From Aeromonas veronii (GTDB lineage Bacteria; Pseudomonadota; Gammaproteobacteria; Enterobacterales; Aeromonadaceae), in the NCBI GenBank assembly GCA_041319085.1, contig CP101033.1, forward strand, positions 335,001 through 399,000: DNA of 64,000 nt, read 5' to 3'. The translations under genes and the position numbers were made by a program. The notes beneath the pieces were generated by a model that saw nothing but the letters and a program-made list of their open reading frames with translations, did not search any database and had not been told where the DNA came from. Positions 49,606 through 59,107 of the stretch are shown here, piece after piece; the first letter of the stretch is position 1; every line of letters starts with the position of its first letter.

Positions 49606-50616
49606 ATGAGACGTGAACTGGCAATCGAGTTTTCCCGAGTGACGGAAGCGGCTGCACTGGCTGGCTACAAGTGGCTCGGACGTGGTGACAAGAATATCGC
49701 TGATGGGGCGGCCGTAGCGGCCATGCGCCATATCCTCAATCAGATCCAGATCGATGGTGAGATTGTGATCGGCGAGGGTGAAATTGACGAAGCCCCCATG
49801 CTCTACATCGGCGAGAAGGTGGGCACGGGTCAGGGGGACGCGGTGGACATCGCGGTCGACCCCATCGAGGGTACCCGCATGACCGCCATGGGTCAGGCCA
49901 ATGCGCTGGCTGTGCTGGCGGTGGGCGACAAGGGTTCCTTCCTGAAAGCGCCTGATATGTACATGGAGAAGCTGATCGTGGGTCCCAAGGCCAAAGGCGC
50001 CATCGACCTGAATCAGGCTCTCGAGCTGAACCTCAAGGCCGTGGCCAAGGCGCTGGGCAAGCCGCTCTCCCGTCTGACCGTCATTACCCTGGCCAAGCCG
50101 CGTCATGACAAGGCGATCAAGGAGATGCAGGGGCTGGGCGTGCGGGTGTTCGCCATCCCTGACGGCGACGTGGCCGCCTCCATCCTCACCTGTCTGCCGG
50201 ACAGCGAAGTGGACATGCTGTACGGCATCGGTGGCGCTCCGGAAGGGGTGATTTCGGCGGCGGTGATCCGTGCGTTGGACGGTGATATGCAGGCCCGCCT
50301 GGTACCCCGTCACCAGGTCAAGGGCGACAGCCCGGAAGTGCGTGCGCTGGGCGAGCAGGAAACTGCCCGCTGCGAAGCGCTGGGCATCGACGTGAGCAAG
50401 GTGCTCAAGCTGGAAGACCTGGCCAAGAATGATAACGTCATCTTCTCGGCCACCGGCATCACCAAGGGTGATCTGCTGGACGGCATCACCAGCGACGGCG
50501 TGATGGCGACCACCGAGACGCTGTTGATCCGTGGCAAGTCGCGCACCATCCGTCGCATCAAATCGATCCACTTCCTGGATCGCAAAGACAGCGTGGTGCG
50601 CGACATCATCCTGTGA
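49606..50616 (+). CDS. glpX: class II fructose-1,6-bisphosphatase
   Basis: 336 aa. It hydrolyses fructose-1,6-bisphosphate to fructose-6-phosphate in gluconeogenesis (Mn-dependent). Motifs: IGEGEIDEAPMLYIGEKVG, DIAVDPIEGTRMTAMGQANA (metal-binding Asp/Glu), YGIGGAPEGVISAAV and PRHDKAIKEM. The length equals E. coli GlpX. An ATG at 49601 is out of frame and followed at once by a stop. Terminator at 50648. Confidence 0.97.
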   Translation: MRRELAIEFSRVTEAAALAGYKWLGRGDKNIADGAAVAAMRHILNQIQIDGEIVIGEGEIDEAPMLYIGEKVGTGQGDAVDIAVDPIEGTRMTAMGQANALAVLAVGDKGSFLKAPDMYMEKLIVGPKAKGAIDLNQALELNLKAVAKALGKPLSRLTVITLAKPRHDKAIKEMQGLGVRVFAIPDGDVAASILTCLPDSEVDMLYGIGGAPEGVISAAVIRALDGDMQARLVPRHQVKGDSPEVRALGEQETARCEALGIDVSKVLKLEDLAKNDNVIFSATGITKGDLLDGITSDGVMATTETLLIRGKSRTIRRIKSIHFLDRKDSVVRDIIL

Positions 50617-50647
50617 TGATGGTGCGCTGAACCGGCTGTCTTGCTTC

Positions 50648-50680
50648 AAGCCCGATCGCTCGTGCGATCGGGCTTTTTTG
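50648..50680 (+). terminator. glpX terminator
   Basis: AGCCCGATCG / CGATCGGGCT with a 6-nt loop then TTTTT. Confidence 0.9.
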
Positions 50681-50748
50681 TGCGTCAGCTACGCTTGTGC
50701 TGCCGCTTCGGCTATGGCGGCTCAGACCGTTCCAAAGGAGTGGAGTGT

Positions 50749-51000
50749 ATGGAGTGTCGTAGCGGCTGCGCTGCCTGTTGCATCGCCCCCAGTATCAGCA
50801 GTGCCATTCCCGGTATGCCAGATGGCAAACCGGCTGGTGTCCCCTGTATCCAACTTGATAGTGCCCTTGGCTGCAAGATCTTCGGTCAACCGGAGCGGCC
50901 GGCGGTGTGTAGCGGTTTTCGCCCTATGATGGATGTGTGCGGCAGCCACCGTGCCGAGGCCATCTGGCTGATCGGCGAGCTGGAACGGCTCACCACCTGA
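50749..51000 (+). CDS. YkgJ-family cysteine-cluster protein
   Basis: 83 aa from the ATG at 50749 (AAGGAG nine bases upstream). The Cys pattern [10 protein letters not shown] near the N terminus, then [20 protein letters not shown] and GCKIF with later Cys residues, matches the YkgJ/UPF0153 family, presumed to bind zinc or an Fe-S cluster. The function is unknown. A stronger upstream frame lacks the family pattern. It is followed by a bidirectional terminator shared with hemY. Confidence 0.85.
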   Translation: MECRSGCAACCIAPSISSAIPGMPDGKPAGVPCIQLDSALGCKIFGQPERPAVCSGFRPMMDVCGSHRAEAIWLIGELERLTT

Positions 51001-51019
51001 CGAGGGCAGGGCGAAGAGA

Positions 51020-51055
51020 TAAAAAAAGAGGCCGCATCATGCGGCCTCTCGCGTT
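51020..51055. terminator. bidirectional terminator between the YkgJ gene and hemY
   Basis: AAAAAAAGAGGCCGCAT / ATGCGGCCTCTCGCGTTT. It serves the convergent YkgJ-type gene and hemYXDC operon. Confidence 0.8.
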
Positions 51056-51070
51056 TCTGTTGGTCGGGGA

Positions 51071-52234
51071 TCAGACTCCCGCCAGCGCCAGTGCCTGACG
51101 ATAGTACTCGTTGGCCTTGTTGGTAAGGCGGCGCTTGTCCATCAGCTGGCCGAGGGCGTGGTAGGCGGCGGCGCTCGGCGCCCGCTCAACTTCCTGCTCC
51201 AGCAGCTTCTGGGCATCGTCCAGCTGACCGGCCAGCAGATAGAGCTGGGCCAGTGCGGTGTCGACCTCCGGTTGCCCCTGCTGTTTTTGCAGCAGCGCCA
51301 GCAGCGGCTGGTAGCTGTCGAGCTTCAGCTTGGGCAGGCGAGCCAGCAGTTGCGGCATCGGCTGTTTGCGCAGCGCCTCCTGCCACAGGGTGGCGGCTTC
51401 GCCATCGGCGCCCAGCAGGCGCAGCATATCGCCGTAGTAGGCCAGCAGTTCCGGCTCAAGGCGCAGTTTGCGCGGCAGATCCTGCCACACCGCCGTGAGG
51501 GTTTCGAGGCTGCCGGCAGCCTGTTGCAGGCGACCACACCAGGCCTGTTGCAGTAGATCCTCTTCCTGTTTCGGGGTCAGCTTGCCCACCTTGTGCAGTG
51601 CCGGGATCAGGTCGCACAGAGCGCTCCAGTCCTGACGGGCCAGATGCACCTGGCGCAGTTGATCCAGCACCATGGGGTGGCGCGGGTTGAGGGCGTAGAC
51701 CGACTCCAGCATCGCCAGCGCGGTATCGTACTGGCCCTGCTCGATCTGCAATTGGGTTTGGGTCAGGGTGAGCGCCAGCTCGGCCTTGGGGTTCTCCTCC
51801 TGCGCTTTTTGCAGGTATTGATCCCGGCGGGCCTCGTCACCACGGGCCTGGGCCGCTTTGGCGGCGCTCAGGTAGTTGAGCAGCGGGGTGTCGCTGTTGC
51901 TGGCCCCCTTGATCAGCAGCTTTTCAGCCTGACTGTAGTGTCCTTCGGCCATCGCCAGAGTAGCTGCGACGGTCTGTTGATTGGCTTTGCGGCGACGGCG
52001 CGAGCCGTACCAGCCGAGGGTCTTGCGGCGCAGGCCGAATACCCGGCCCAGCAGCCACTCGACGATCAGCAGGGCGCCGTAGAACAGCACGGCCAGGATT
52101 ACCGCGCTGGTGACGGAGGATTCGATGGTGTAATTGCCAAGGGAAATCAGCACATAGCCCTTGTTGCCGGAGGCTTGCGGGCCAAAGATCAGCCCTGCGA
52201 CCATCACGGCAACCAGAATGATTATACGGATCAT
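51071..52234 (-). CDS. hemY: HemY, heme-biosynthesis-associated TPR membrane protein
   Basis: 387 aa. Two N-terminal membrane helices (about 1-20 and 43-63), then tetratricopeptide-like repeats to the end (LAMAEGHYSQAEKLLIKGAS and similar). It is the gammaproteobacterial HemY of the hem operon, unrelated to the protoporphyrinogen oxidase of the same name. The role is not settled; it is thought to influence late heme steps. Last gene of hemC-hemD-hemX-hemY, 10 bp after hemX. Confidence 0.93.
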   Translation of the reverse strand: MIRIIILVAVMVAGLIFGPQASGNKGYVLISLGNYTIESSVTSAVILAVLFYGALLIVEWLLGRVFGLRRKTLGWYGSRRRRKANQQTVAATLAMAEGHYSQAEKLLIKGASNSDTPLLNYLSAAKAAQARGDEARRDQYLQKAQEENPKAELALTLTQTQLQIEQGQYDTALAMLESVYALNPRHPMVLDQLRQVHLARQDWSALCDLIPALHKVGKLTPKQEEDLLQQAWCGRLQQAAGSLETLTAVWQDLPRKLRLEPELLAYYGDMLRLLGADGEAATLWQEALRKQPMPQLLARLPKLKLDSYQPLLALLQKQQGQPEVDTALAQLYLLAGQLDDAQKLLEQEVERAPSAAAYHALGQLMDKRRLTNKANEYYRQALALAGV

Positions 52235-52244
52235 GGCGCCCTCC

Positions 52245-53294
52245 TCAGCTACTGGCCAGAATGCGTTGCAGGCGTTCGGTCAGCACCTGCTCCAGCATGG
52301 CCTGGGTCTTGAACTGGGCCGGATAGTCGATCTGGATCTGTTCACCCTTGAGCTTGTCGATCTCGCCCTGCATGTAGTGGGTGGCGCTGTTGTCGGTATC
52401 GAAATACTGGGTCAACCAGCGCTGGGCCTTGTCCAGGCTGTCTTCGTAGAGTGCCTGCTGCTCGCGATAGACGGAGAGCTGGGCCTGCAACAGCTTGGTC
52501 TTGAGGTTTTCACGCAGGAAGATCTCCTGCTGCGGGGAGAGCAGCGCCTCTACCGCGCCATCGCGGCGGCGGATGGTGACGAAGTTCTCGGTGAACTTGA
52601 CCCAGTTCTTCTTCAGGTTGCTCTCCCACTCGTCGGGATTGGTGCTGACCGCCTGATCCGGCTCGGCCTTGGCTTCCGGCATGCTGACGGTAGAGAGGGG
52701 CAGCAGCTCGATCTGGTCGGACAGAGCGGCCAGCTTGAGGGTCAGCCCCTCGCGGTCGATGCGCGGCATCCCCTTGAGTTTGGCGATATCTTCGGCCAGC
52801 GCCTTGCGGATCGGCATCAGGCTGGGGTCGTTGAGGGCGGCGATCCGCTCGTCGGCGTTGCCGAGCAGGGTGATGGCGGAGACGAGGTCATGCTCCAGCC
52901 ACAGCTTGCGGCCCGCCATCCGTACCAGATACTCGGATTCGGCCAGCATCCAGTCGTTGGGGCGCTTGTCGTTGAGATCCAGTACCCGATTCTGCAGACC
53001 CTGCATCTCCCCTTGCAGTCGCTGCTGGGTTTGATCCAGCGCGGCCAGCTGCTCGGCATCCTTGCTGCTGGTCTGGTCGATCTTGCTCAGGGCGCTCGCC
53101 AGCTGTTGCTTGAGCTGGGCCAGTTCGGCCTGCTGGGCCACTGCGTTCTTGTGACCGTGCAGATAGAGGCCGCCGGTCAGGCCAAGGGCCAGCAGGATGG
53201 CGACCCCTCCCAGTACGGCACCGGAGCGGTTCTTGCTGCCATTGACCACAGCGGTCGGCTGGGGTTTGACCTGGGATTCTTGTTGTTCTGTCAT
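52245..53294 (-). CDS. hemX: HemX-like membrane protein
   Basis: 349 aa. A cytoplasmic Gln/Pro-rich head, one membrane helix (about 24-46, GAVLGGVAILLALGLTGGLY), then a coiled coil (about 53-105) and a helical domain (NKRPNDWMLAESEYLVRMA). Often annotated as uroporphyrinogen-III C-methyltransferase, but it lacks any methyltransferase motif. It overlaps the hemD stop by 4 bp (ATGA), showing tight coupling. Confidence 0.93.
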   Translation of the reverse strand: MTEQQESQVKPQPTAVVNGSKNRSGAVLGGVAILLALGLTGGLYLHGHKNAVAQQAELAQLKQQLASALSKIDQTSSKDAEQLAALDQTQQRLQGEMQGLQNRVLDLNDKRPNDWMLAESEYLVRMAGRKLWLEHDLVSAITLLGNADERIAALNDPSLMPIRKALAEDIAKLKGMPRIDREGLTLKLAALSDQIELLPLSTVSMPEAKAEPDQAVSTNPDEWESNLKKNWVKFTENFVTIRRRDGAVEALLSPQQEIFLRENLKTKLLQAQLSVYREQQALYEDSLDKAQRWLTQYFDTDNSATHYMQGEIDKLKGEQIQIDYPAQFKTQAMLEQVLTERLQRILASS

Positions 53295-54025
53295 TCCATC
53301 TTCCTCAGTTCCAGTGCGGCCGTCAGGGCCTGGTTGGATGCACCTTGGGCAATCGTGATATGGATAAAGCCCGCTGCGTTGGCCATCTCGGCTACGCGCG
53401 GGCTGGGGACCACCAGCAGGCGGTCGAAAAGCCAGGGCCGCTGGTGGTCGGGAACCAGCTCCAGCAGCCGTTGCAACAATTCACCACTGGTAATGAGCAG
53501 GCTGTCCAGCCCCGCTGCCTGCCAGTGGTGGGTCAATGTGTCCCCGTCTAGCTCGGGGTAGTGGCGCTCATAGGCCGCACAATAGTGCACCAGAGCACCG
53601 CGTGAGGCCAGCGTGCTGGCGATGAGATCCCGCCCGCCATTGCCACGCAGCAGTAGCACCCGTTTGCCTGCTACCTGCTGCAGGGCGGGCAGGGCCAGCA
53701 GCCCCTCGCTGCGCGGATCGTCCGGGCAGATTGCCGTGATGCCGATGGTGGCAAACGCATCTGCGCTGGCCTGACCCACTGCAAAGTACTCAATATGTGG
53801 CCAGGTATGACCAGTTTGCAACAGAAAATCGTGTGCAAAAAGAACGGCATGGATGCTGACTGCGATAACCATGTCGGCACTGCGCAGCAGGTCGGGTAAG
53901 CGAGGGAGTTCACTGCCCGCCACGGTTTCCAGCAGCGGACAGCAGAGTGGCGCATGACCGTGCTGGCGCAGCAACTGCACCAGCTCGGCGGCCTGAGCGG
54001 CCGGACGCACCACCAGCGGGGTCAT
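53291..54025 (-). CDS. hemD: uroporphyrinogen-III synthase
   Basis: 244 aa from the ATG at 54025, which overlaps the hemC stop (ATGA). It cyclises hydroxymethylbilane to uroporphyrinogen III with inversion of ring D. It opens [20 protein letters not shown], as in the family; the sequence is loosely conserved overall ([15 protein letters not shown] and [16 protein letters not shown] are family-like). A longer upstream frame lies inside hemC and is rejected. Confidence 0.92.
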   Translation of the reverse strand: MTPLVVRPAAQAAELVQLLRQHGHAPLCCPLLETVAGSELPRLPDLLRSADMVIAVSIHAVLFAHDFLLQTGHTWPHIEYFAVGQASADAFATIGITAICPDDPRSEGLLALPALQQVAGKRVLLLRGNGGRDLIASTLASRGALVHYCAAYERHYPELDGDTLTHHWQAAGLDSLLITSGELLQRLLELVPDHQRPWLFDRLLVVPSPRVAEMANAAGFIHITIAQGASNQALTAALELRKME

Positions 54026-54951
54026 GTGCGGTAGACCTCGGCCAGGATCTCGTCGGCACCGGCGGCCAGCAGGCGCTGGGCCAGTTGCTCGCCGAGGGCC
54101 TCGCCATCGGCCAGCGGGCCGCGGATCTCGTCGCGGATCACCCGGGTTCCATCGGGACTGCCCACCAGACCGCGCAGCCAGATCTGCTCGCCCTCGACCA
54201 GTGCGTAGGCACCGATAGGCACCTGACATCCCCCTTGCAGGGCGCGGTTCATGGCGCGCTCGGTCAACACCCGGGCGCGGGTCTCGGCGTGCTCCAGCGG
54301 TGCCAGCAGGGCGTGCAGCTCAACATCGTTGAGGCGGCATTCGATGCCGACGGCGCCCTGACCGTTGGCGGGCAGGCTCTGCTCCGGCTCGATAAAGGCG
54401 GTGATACGCTGCGCCATCTCCAGTCGTTTCAGACCGGCAGCGGCGAGGATGATGGCGTCGTACTCACCGGCATCCAGCTTGGCGAGGCGAGTGTTGACGT
54501 TGCCACGCAGGTCGCGGATCACCAGATCCGGGCGGGCGGCACGCAACTGGCACTGGCGGCGCAGGCTGGAGGTGCCGACCACAGCCCCTTGCGGCAGCTC
54601 GGCAATCGCCTTGAAATGGTTGGAAACGAAGGCATCGCGGGGATCTTCGCGCTCGCAGATGGTGTGCAGACCGAGTCCTTCGGGGAACTCCACCGGCACA
54701 TCTTTCATGGAGTGCACGGCGATATCGGCCCGCCCTTCCAGTATGGCGGTCTCCAGCTCCTTGACGAACAACCCCTTGCCACCGACCTTGGCCAGCGGGG
54801 TATCGAGGATCTTGTCACCCTGAGTGCTCATGGGCACCAGTTCGACCTGCAACTGTGGGTGCAGGGCTTCGAGCCGGTCTTTGACAAAGTTGGCCTGCCA
54901 CAGGGCCAGCGGGCTCTTGCGAGTGGCAATTTTCAGGGTTCGGGCTGCCAT
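54022..54951 (-). CDS. hemC: hydroxymethylbilane synthase (porphobilinogen deaminase)
   Basis: 309 aa from the ATG at 54951. It polymerises four porphobilinogens into hydroxymethylbilane. Motifs: [56 protein letters not shown], the catalytic Asp region, and Cys242 in GGCQVPIG, which carries the dipyrromethane cofactor. An in-frame ATG at 54969 is also possible. First gene of the operon, divergent from cyaA; a Fur-like site lies about 106 bp upstream. Confidence 0.96.
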   Translation of the reverse strand: MAARTLKIATRKSPLALWQANFVKDRLEALHPQLQVELVPMSTQGDKILDTPLAKVGGKGLFVKELETAILEGRADIAVHSMKDVPVEFPEGLGLHTICEREDPRDAFVSNHFKAIAELPQGAVVGTSSLRRQCQLRAARPDLVIRDLRGNVNTRLAKLDAGEYDAIILAAAGLKRLEMAQRITAFIEPEQSLPANGQGAVGIECRLNDVELHALLAPLEHAETRARVLTERAMNRALQGGCQVPIGAYALVEGEQIWLRGLVGSPDGTRVIRDEIRGPLADGEALGEQLAQRLLAAGADEILAEVYRT

Positions 54952-55056
54952 AACAATCAGTTGTTTCATTTTTAGAAGGAAATCGATATTACCACCCTTT
55001 GCCCGGGCTTTCATGGCGGAGCCGGCAAAAGCGGGGCCAAGCTCAAAAATGTATGC

Positions 55057-55076
55057 TGAAAATGATTTTCATTAAG
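55057..55076. promoter_or_regulatory. possible Fur box upstream of hemC
   Basis: TGAAAATGATTTTCATTAAG. AATGA/TCATT arms; about 14 of 19 positions match the Fur consensus GATAATGATAATCATTATC. Confidence 0.4.
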
Positions 55077-55200
55077 CAAGTAGTATTTATTAAGTAATTG
55101 AATGTATTGGTATTTAATAATTTCCCCTGATACTTGATGTGGTCATACCAGAAATAATCTGGCGTTTAGCTGAAGGCTTGTTTACCACCGCTGTTTGCAT

Positions 55201-55216
55201 TGTTAACATGATCACA
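55201..55216. promoter_or_regulatory. CRP-cAMP site upstream of cyaA
   Basis: TGTTA-ACATGA-TCACA matches the CRP consensus TGTGA-N6-TCACA at 9 of 10 positions. It lies about 59-74 bp before the probable cyaA start. CRP represses cyaA in E. coli through a site in its promoter, so the same feedback is likely. Confidence 0.65.
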
Positions 55217-55259
55217 CTTTTTTGACGTATCCCCCTTTTGGTGCGTCATTTTCACTTAG

Positions 55260-57794
55260 GTGATAGGCAGGGCATTGCAGGAACACATCGATACGCTGGT
55301 TGCGCGTTATGACGACATTACCCGTCTCAAGATGCAACGGGCGTTAGGCCTCATGAGTCGCTATGGGCAGCAGGTATTTCAACTGCTGCCTGTCATGCTG
55401 CACTTCAATCACCCCCTGCTGCCCGGTTATGTCTCCGGTGACGTCCCTCACGGTATCTGGAGCTTCAGCGCCAGCACCGAGCAGCAAGCCTTTATCGATG
55501 ACCTCTGTCACAACGCCAACTGTCAGAGCGGCCTGGCAACCCATGATCGAGCCATTCAGGGGCTCTACTCCATGGGCAGCACCTCCTCCATCGGTCAGTG
55601 CTGCCACTCCGATCTCGATATCTGGGTCTGCCACGTGGCCGGTTTGTCGCAGGAGCGGCTCGAACTGCTGGAGCAGAAGTGCCGGTTGCTCTCCAAGTGG
55701 GCGGAGCAGCGCGGGGTCGACCTCAACTTCTTCCTGATCCCGGAAGACAAGTTCCGTCAGACCAACGATGCCCAGATGCAGGGGGAGAGCTGCGGCAGTG
55801 CCCAGCACCTGCTGCTGCTCGATGAGTTCTACCGCAGTGCCATGCGCATCGCCGGTAAGCGACTCATCTGGTATCTGGTTCCTACCGAGAGTGACGAGCA
55901 CTACGACGACTATGTAAACGGGTTGTTCGAGAGTGGCAAGCTCAAGCAGGACGATTGGCTCGATCTCGGCAGTTTTGACCGTATTCCGGCGGAGGAGTAT
56001 TTCGGCTCTGCCCTGTGGCAGCTCTACAAGGGGATCGATTCTCCCTACAAGGCGGTGCTCAAGTCGGTGCTGATGGAGGCTTACTCCCACGAGTACCCCA
56101 ACACCCGTTTGCTCTCAATGATCAGCCGCGACTGGTTTCAGCACAACGAGGGGATGCACTACCGGCTCGACAACTACTGCCTGATGCTGGACAAGGTGAC
56201 CAACTACCTCAAGTCCATCGGCGACATGGCGCGGCTCGATCTGGTGCGGCGCTGCTTCTACCTCAAGGTGTGCGACGGCCTCAGCCATCCCAAGGATGAT
56301 CACTCTCCCGAGTGGCGCCGCGAGCTGATGAGCCAGCTGGTCTCCTACTGGGGCTGGAGCCAGGATAAACTGTACCATCTCGATCATCGCCACGAGTGGA
56401 AGGTCGAGGAGGTGAAGATCGCCCATGCCGAGTTGCTGGAGGCCCTGATGCAGAGCTACCGCAACCTGATCCAGTTTGCCCGCCGCAACAACATCAGCGA
56501 GTCGATCAACCCGGAAGATATCGGCATCCTGTCGCGCAAGCTCTATGCCGCATTCGAGAGCCTGCCGGGCAAGGTGCAGCGGGTTAACCTCAAGATAGCG
56601 CCGGATCTCAGCGAGCCGGATCTCAGCTTCGTGCAGGTGCCGCACGGTCGCCTCAACCGCGCCGGCTGGTATCTCTACAAGCATTCGCTGGAGCCGGTGG
56701 ACATCATTGGCCGCGCGCCGCTCGAGTTCAACGGTTACATCAGCAAGCTGGTCTCCTGGGCCTATTTCAACGATCTGCTGACGCCCCAGTCGCGGGTGCA
56801 CCTGTTCAATCAGGGGTCGGATCTGCACATCGACAATCTGCACCAGTTCTGTCGCGATCTCTCAGGCTGCTTCCCCGAGAAGTATCCGCTGGCCACCAAC
56901 CTGGCGCTGAGCCGGCCGTGCGAGATCCGTCAGCTCTCCATCTTCCTCAATCTGGAGATGGATCCGACCAGCCACTGGGTCGGTCAGGTGATCGAGTTCG
57001 ATGCCAATACCGTGGATGTCTTCTCGTTCGGCCGCAATCAGGAGTGTCTGGTGGGTTCGGTGGATCTGGTCTATCGCAACTCCTGGAGCGAGATCCGCAC
57101 CCTGCACTTCCAGGGGGATGAAGCGGTAGTCGATGCTCTCACCACCATCCTCGGCAAGATGCATCAGGATGCCGCTGCCCCCGAGATGATCGAGGTGTTC
57201 TGCTACAGCCAGCACTTCCGATCTCTGGTACGCTCCCGCTTCCAGACGCTGGTGGCGGAGTGTATCGATCTGCGCCTGGCCCGCGACAAGCAGCAGTTGG
57301 TCAAGACCATGGCCCTTGGCCGCGAGAAGTACGGCATCTTCTTCGAGCGGCGCGGGGTGTCGGTGAAGAAGCTGGAAAACGCCATCGATTTTTATCGCCA
57401 CATCTCCCACAACAAGCTGGATCACCTGCCGCTGCGGCTCGACAAAACCCACAGCCAGCATCTGCCGAGCATCGTTGATGCCTACGCCAGCGAAGGCTTG
57501 GTGCAGTTCTTCTTCGATACCCGGGATGCGGGCACCAACATCTATATCCTCGATGAGGCGAACCGGGTGGAGATCTACCAGCACTTCGCCGGCAACAAGG
57601 ATGAGCTGGTGGCGGGGGTCAACCGCTTCTATACCTCCAATCACGAGCGGTTCAGCGATGATGGGCAGTTCATCAACTTCAACCTGCCCCAGTACTACGA
57701 GATAGTACAAGTGAATGGCGAGCTGGATGTGATCCCCTATCGCAGTCAGGGCACTCTGCGCGAACAGGTGCCGCCCACCCGGGAAGTGGGCTGA
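55260..57794 (+). CDS. cyaA: class I adenylate cyclase
   Basis: Up to 844 aa. It makes cAMP from ATP for CRP-dependent regulation. The catalytic N-terminal domain opens [39 protein letters not shown] (about 106-125) bears the nucleotidyltransferase GS and D-x-D residues. The C-terminal regulatory half, which in E. coli responds to the glucose PTS, is complete. GTG at 55260 is the longest start; a TTG at 55275 gives LQEHIDT directly and resembles the weak TTG start of E. coli cyaA, which I consider more likely. Divergent from hemC. Confidence 0.95.
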   Translation: MIGRALQEHIDTLVARYDDITRLKMQRALGLMSRYGQQVFQLLPVMLHFNHPLLPGYVSGDVPHGIWSFSASTEQQAFIDDLCHNANCQSGLATHDRAIQGLYSMGSTSSIGQCCHSDLDIWVCHVAGLSQERLELLEQKCRLLSKWAEQRGVDLNFFLIPEDKFRQTNDAQMQGESCGSAQHLLLLDEFYRSAMRIAGKRLIWYLVPTESDEHYDDYVNGLFESGKLKQDDWLDLGSFDRIPAEEYFGSALWQLYKGIDSPYKAVLKSVLMEAYSHEYPNTRLLSMISRDWFQHNEGMHYRLDNYCLMLDKVTNYLKSIGDMARLDLVRRCFYLKVCDGLSHPKDDHSPEWRRELMSQLVSYWGWSQDKLYHLDHRHEWKVEEVKIAHAELLEALMQSYRNLIQFARRNNISESINPEDIGILSRKLYAAFESLPGKVQRVNLKIAPDLSEPDLSFVQVPHGRLNRAGWYLYKHSLEPVDIIGRAPLEFNGYISKLVSWAYFNDLLTPQSRVHLFNQGSDLHIDNLHQFCRDLSGCFPEKYPLATNLALSRPCEIRQLSIFLNLEMDPTSHWVGQVIEFDANTVDVFSFGRNQECLVGSVDLVYRNSWSEIRTLHFQGDEAVVDALTTILGKMHQDAAAPEMIEVFCYSQHFRSLVRSRFQTLVAECIDLRLARDKQQLVKTMALGREKYGIFFERRGVSVKKLENAIDFYRHISHNKLDHLPLRLDKTHSQHLPSIVDAYASEGLVQFFFDTRDAGTNIYILDEANRVEIYQHFAGNKDELVAGVNRFYTSNHERFSDDGQFINFNLPQYYEIVQVNGELDVIPYRSQGTLREQVPPTREVG

Positions 57795-57814
57795 CCCGCC
57801 AGTTGGAATCGCCA

Positions 57815-57850
57815 TAAAAAACGGCCTGCAGATGCAGGCCGTTTGCTTTA
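57815..57850. terminator. bidirectional terminator between cyaA and the esterase gene
   Basis: AAAAAACGGCCTGCA / TGCAGGCCGTTTGCTTT, a 10-bp stem with a 2-nt loop, between convergent genes. Confidence 0.85.
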
Positions 57851-57860
57851 TCGGAGGGGC

Positions 57861-58514
57861 TCACGCGCCGAGGCGGGCCAGCAGCCAGCTGCGAATGTCG
57901 CCGAGCTGCGGACGGCAGATCTCGTGGCGCATCGGGTACTCGTGCCACTCGGGGGCGAGTCCGGCACTTTCCAGCCGGTTCTTGGCATCCCAACCCAGCG
58001 ACAGACTCACCACATCGTCATAGATGCCGTGCATGTAGCAGATGGGCAGGGAGCGAGCTGCTTCGCTCATCTCGTCGAGCAGCTTGTCGGGGGCGGCCAG
58101 ATAGGTGGACATGCAGAGCAGGCCCGCCAGCGTTGCCTGATAGCGCAGCGCGGTGAAGGAGGCAATCACCCCGCCCTGAGAGAAGCCTGCCAGCACGATA
58201 TGCTCGGGGGCAAATCCGTCGGCCACCAGTTGATCGAGCAGGGCGGCAATCTGGTCGGCCGAGTCACGGACATGGGACTCCACGGCCCGCTCGGCGGGAT
58301 CCTCGAAGCTCTTGATGTCGTACCAGCCGCGCATCTTGTAGCCCATGTTGATAGTGATCGGGCGCTCCGGCGCATCCGGCAGCAGGTGACGCACCGGCAG
58401 ATCGGCGGGCAGGTCCAGCGCGTCCACCAGCGGGGCGAGACCGGCGCCGGAATCACCCAGCCCGTGCAGCCAGATCACCGCATGACGGGCGCCCTGCGGG
58501 TGCAGGTCAATCAT
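57861..58514 (-). CDS. carboxylesterase/phospholipase-type alpha/beta hydrolase
   Basis: 217 aa. The elements of the fold are visible: HGLGDSGAGLAPLVDAL after the first strand, the nucleophile elbow GFSQGG with S112, Asp near 166 (MHGIYDDVVS) and His near 197 (YPMRHEICRPQ). It resembles the Pseudomonas EstB/E. coli YpfH-like esterases that hydrolyse short esters or lysophospholipids. Its substrate is unknown. The start overlaps the cyaY stop by 4 bp. Confidence 0.9.
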   Translation of the reverse strand: MIDLHPQGARHAVIWLHGLGDSGAGLAPLVDALDLPADLPVRHLLPDAPERPITINMGYKMRGWYDIKSFEDPAERAVESHVRDSADQIAALLDQLVADGFAPEHIVLAGFSQGGVIASFTALRYQATLAGLLCMSTYLAAPDKLLDEMSEAARSLPICYMHGIYDDVVSLSLGWDAKNRLESAGLAPEWHEYPMRHEICRPQLGDIRSWLLARLGA

Positions 58515-58825
58515 GGGAACACCACCTCTTCGCCCGCCTGGGTGGTGCAGGATTGGCTCAACAGCGCCTTGAGCTCGTGGCCGAAGCGGTTGTCGATCCA
58601 GGTGTCACCCTGCAGTTCGAAGTGGAAGCCGTTCTCGCGGGTGGCGACCCAAATCTGGTGCAGTGGCTCCTGCTTGTTGATGATGACCTTGGTCTTGTTT
58701 TCGAAAGAGAGGGTCAATACGCCGCCGTTGCGTTCGCAGTCGATATCCGGATACCCCTCGTCGAGCGTGTCTTCCACATATTGGAAAAAGGCGTCGGTCA
58801 GGGCGTGATACTCGTGATCCTTCAT
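58511..58825 (-). CDS. cyaY: frataxin-like iron donor protein CyaY
   Basis: 104 aa. It binds iron and modulates Fe-S cluster assembly with IscS. Family features: YHALTDAFFQYVEDTLDEGY (acidic helix 1), PDIDCERNGGVLTLSFENKT, KVIINKQEPLHQIWVATREN and HFELQGDTWIDNRFG. Length as in E. coli (106 aa). Divergent from the lptM-lysA cluster, as commonly found. Confidence 0.96.
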   Translation of the reverse strand: MKDHEYHALTDAFFQYVEDTLDEGYPDIDCERNGGVLTLSFENKTKVIINKQEPLHQIWVATRENGFHFELQGDTWIDNRFGHELKALLSQSCTTQAGEEVVFP

Positions 58826-58898
58826 CGGTTTATCCTGTTGCTTTTAACAATGTGAGTGCGATTATAGAGGGCCAAAAATTTTTTCGCAGCGAACCATT

Positions 58899-59075
58899 AT
58901 GATCACCCAGTTCACCAAGTGTCTGCTTGCCACTCTTCTGTCCCTCGGGTTGGCCGCGTGCGGTCTGAAGGGGCCGCTCTATATGCCGCCCCCCGAGCAG
59001 CCTCAGAGCCAGAGTACACCGCAAGCAGCACCGCCTGCGACCTCCGAGGCTGCCACCGAGGCCGCGCCGCACTAA
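58899..59075 (+). CDS. lptM: LptM (YifL) small lipoprotein
   Basis: 58 aa. The signal has a lipobox LAAC with the lipidated Cys at residue 21 (LSLGLAACGLKGPLYMPPPE). The GLKGPLYxPP motif is the hallmark of LptM, which helps form the disulfides and assembly of the LptD/LptE lipopolysaccharide translocon. The tail is Pro/Gln/Ala-rich. 32 bp before lysA, as usual, and divergent from cyaY. Confidence 0.92.
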   Translation: MITQFTKCLLATLLSLGLAACGLKGPLYMPPPEQPQSQSTPQAAPPATSEAATEAAPH

Positions 59076-59107
59076 TGCTGCACCCATTCTAGGAAGGAAC
59101 TGTCCCC

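Noticed and set aside
52161..53561. 466-codon plus-strand frame opposite hemX
   Set aside because: Antisense to hemX and the end of hemD; no family resemblance.
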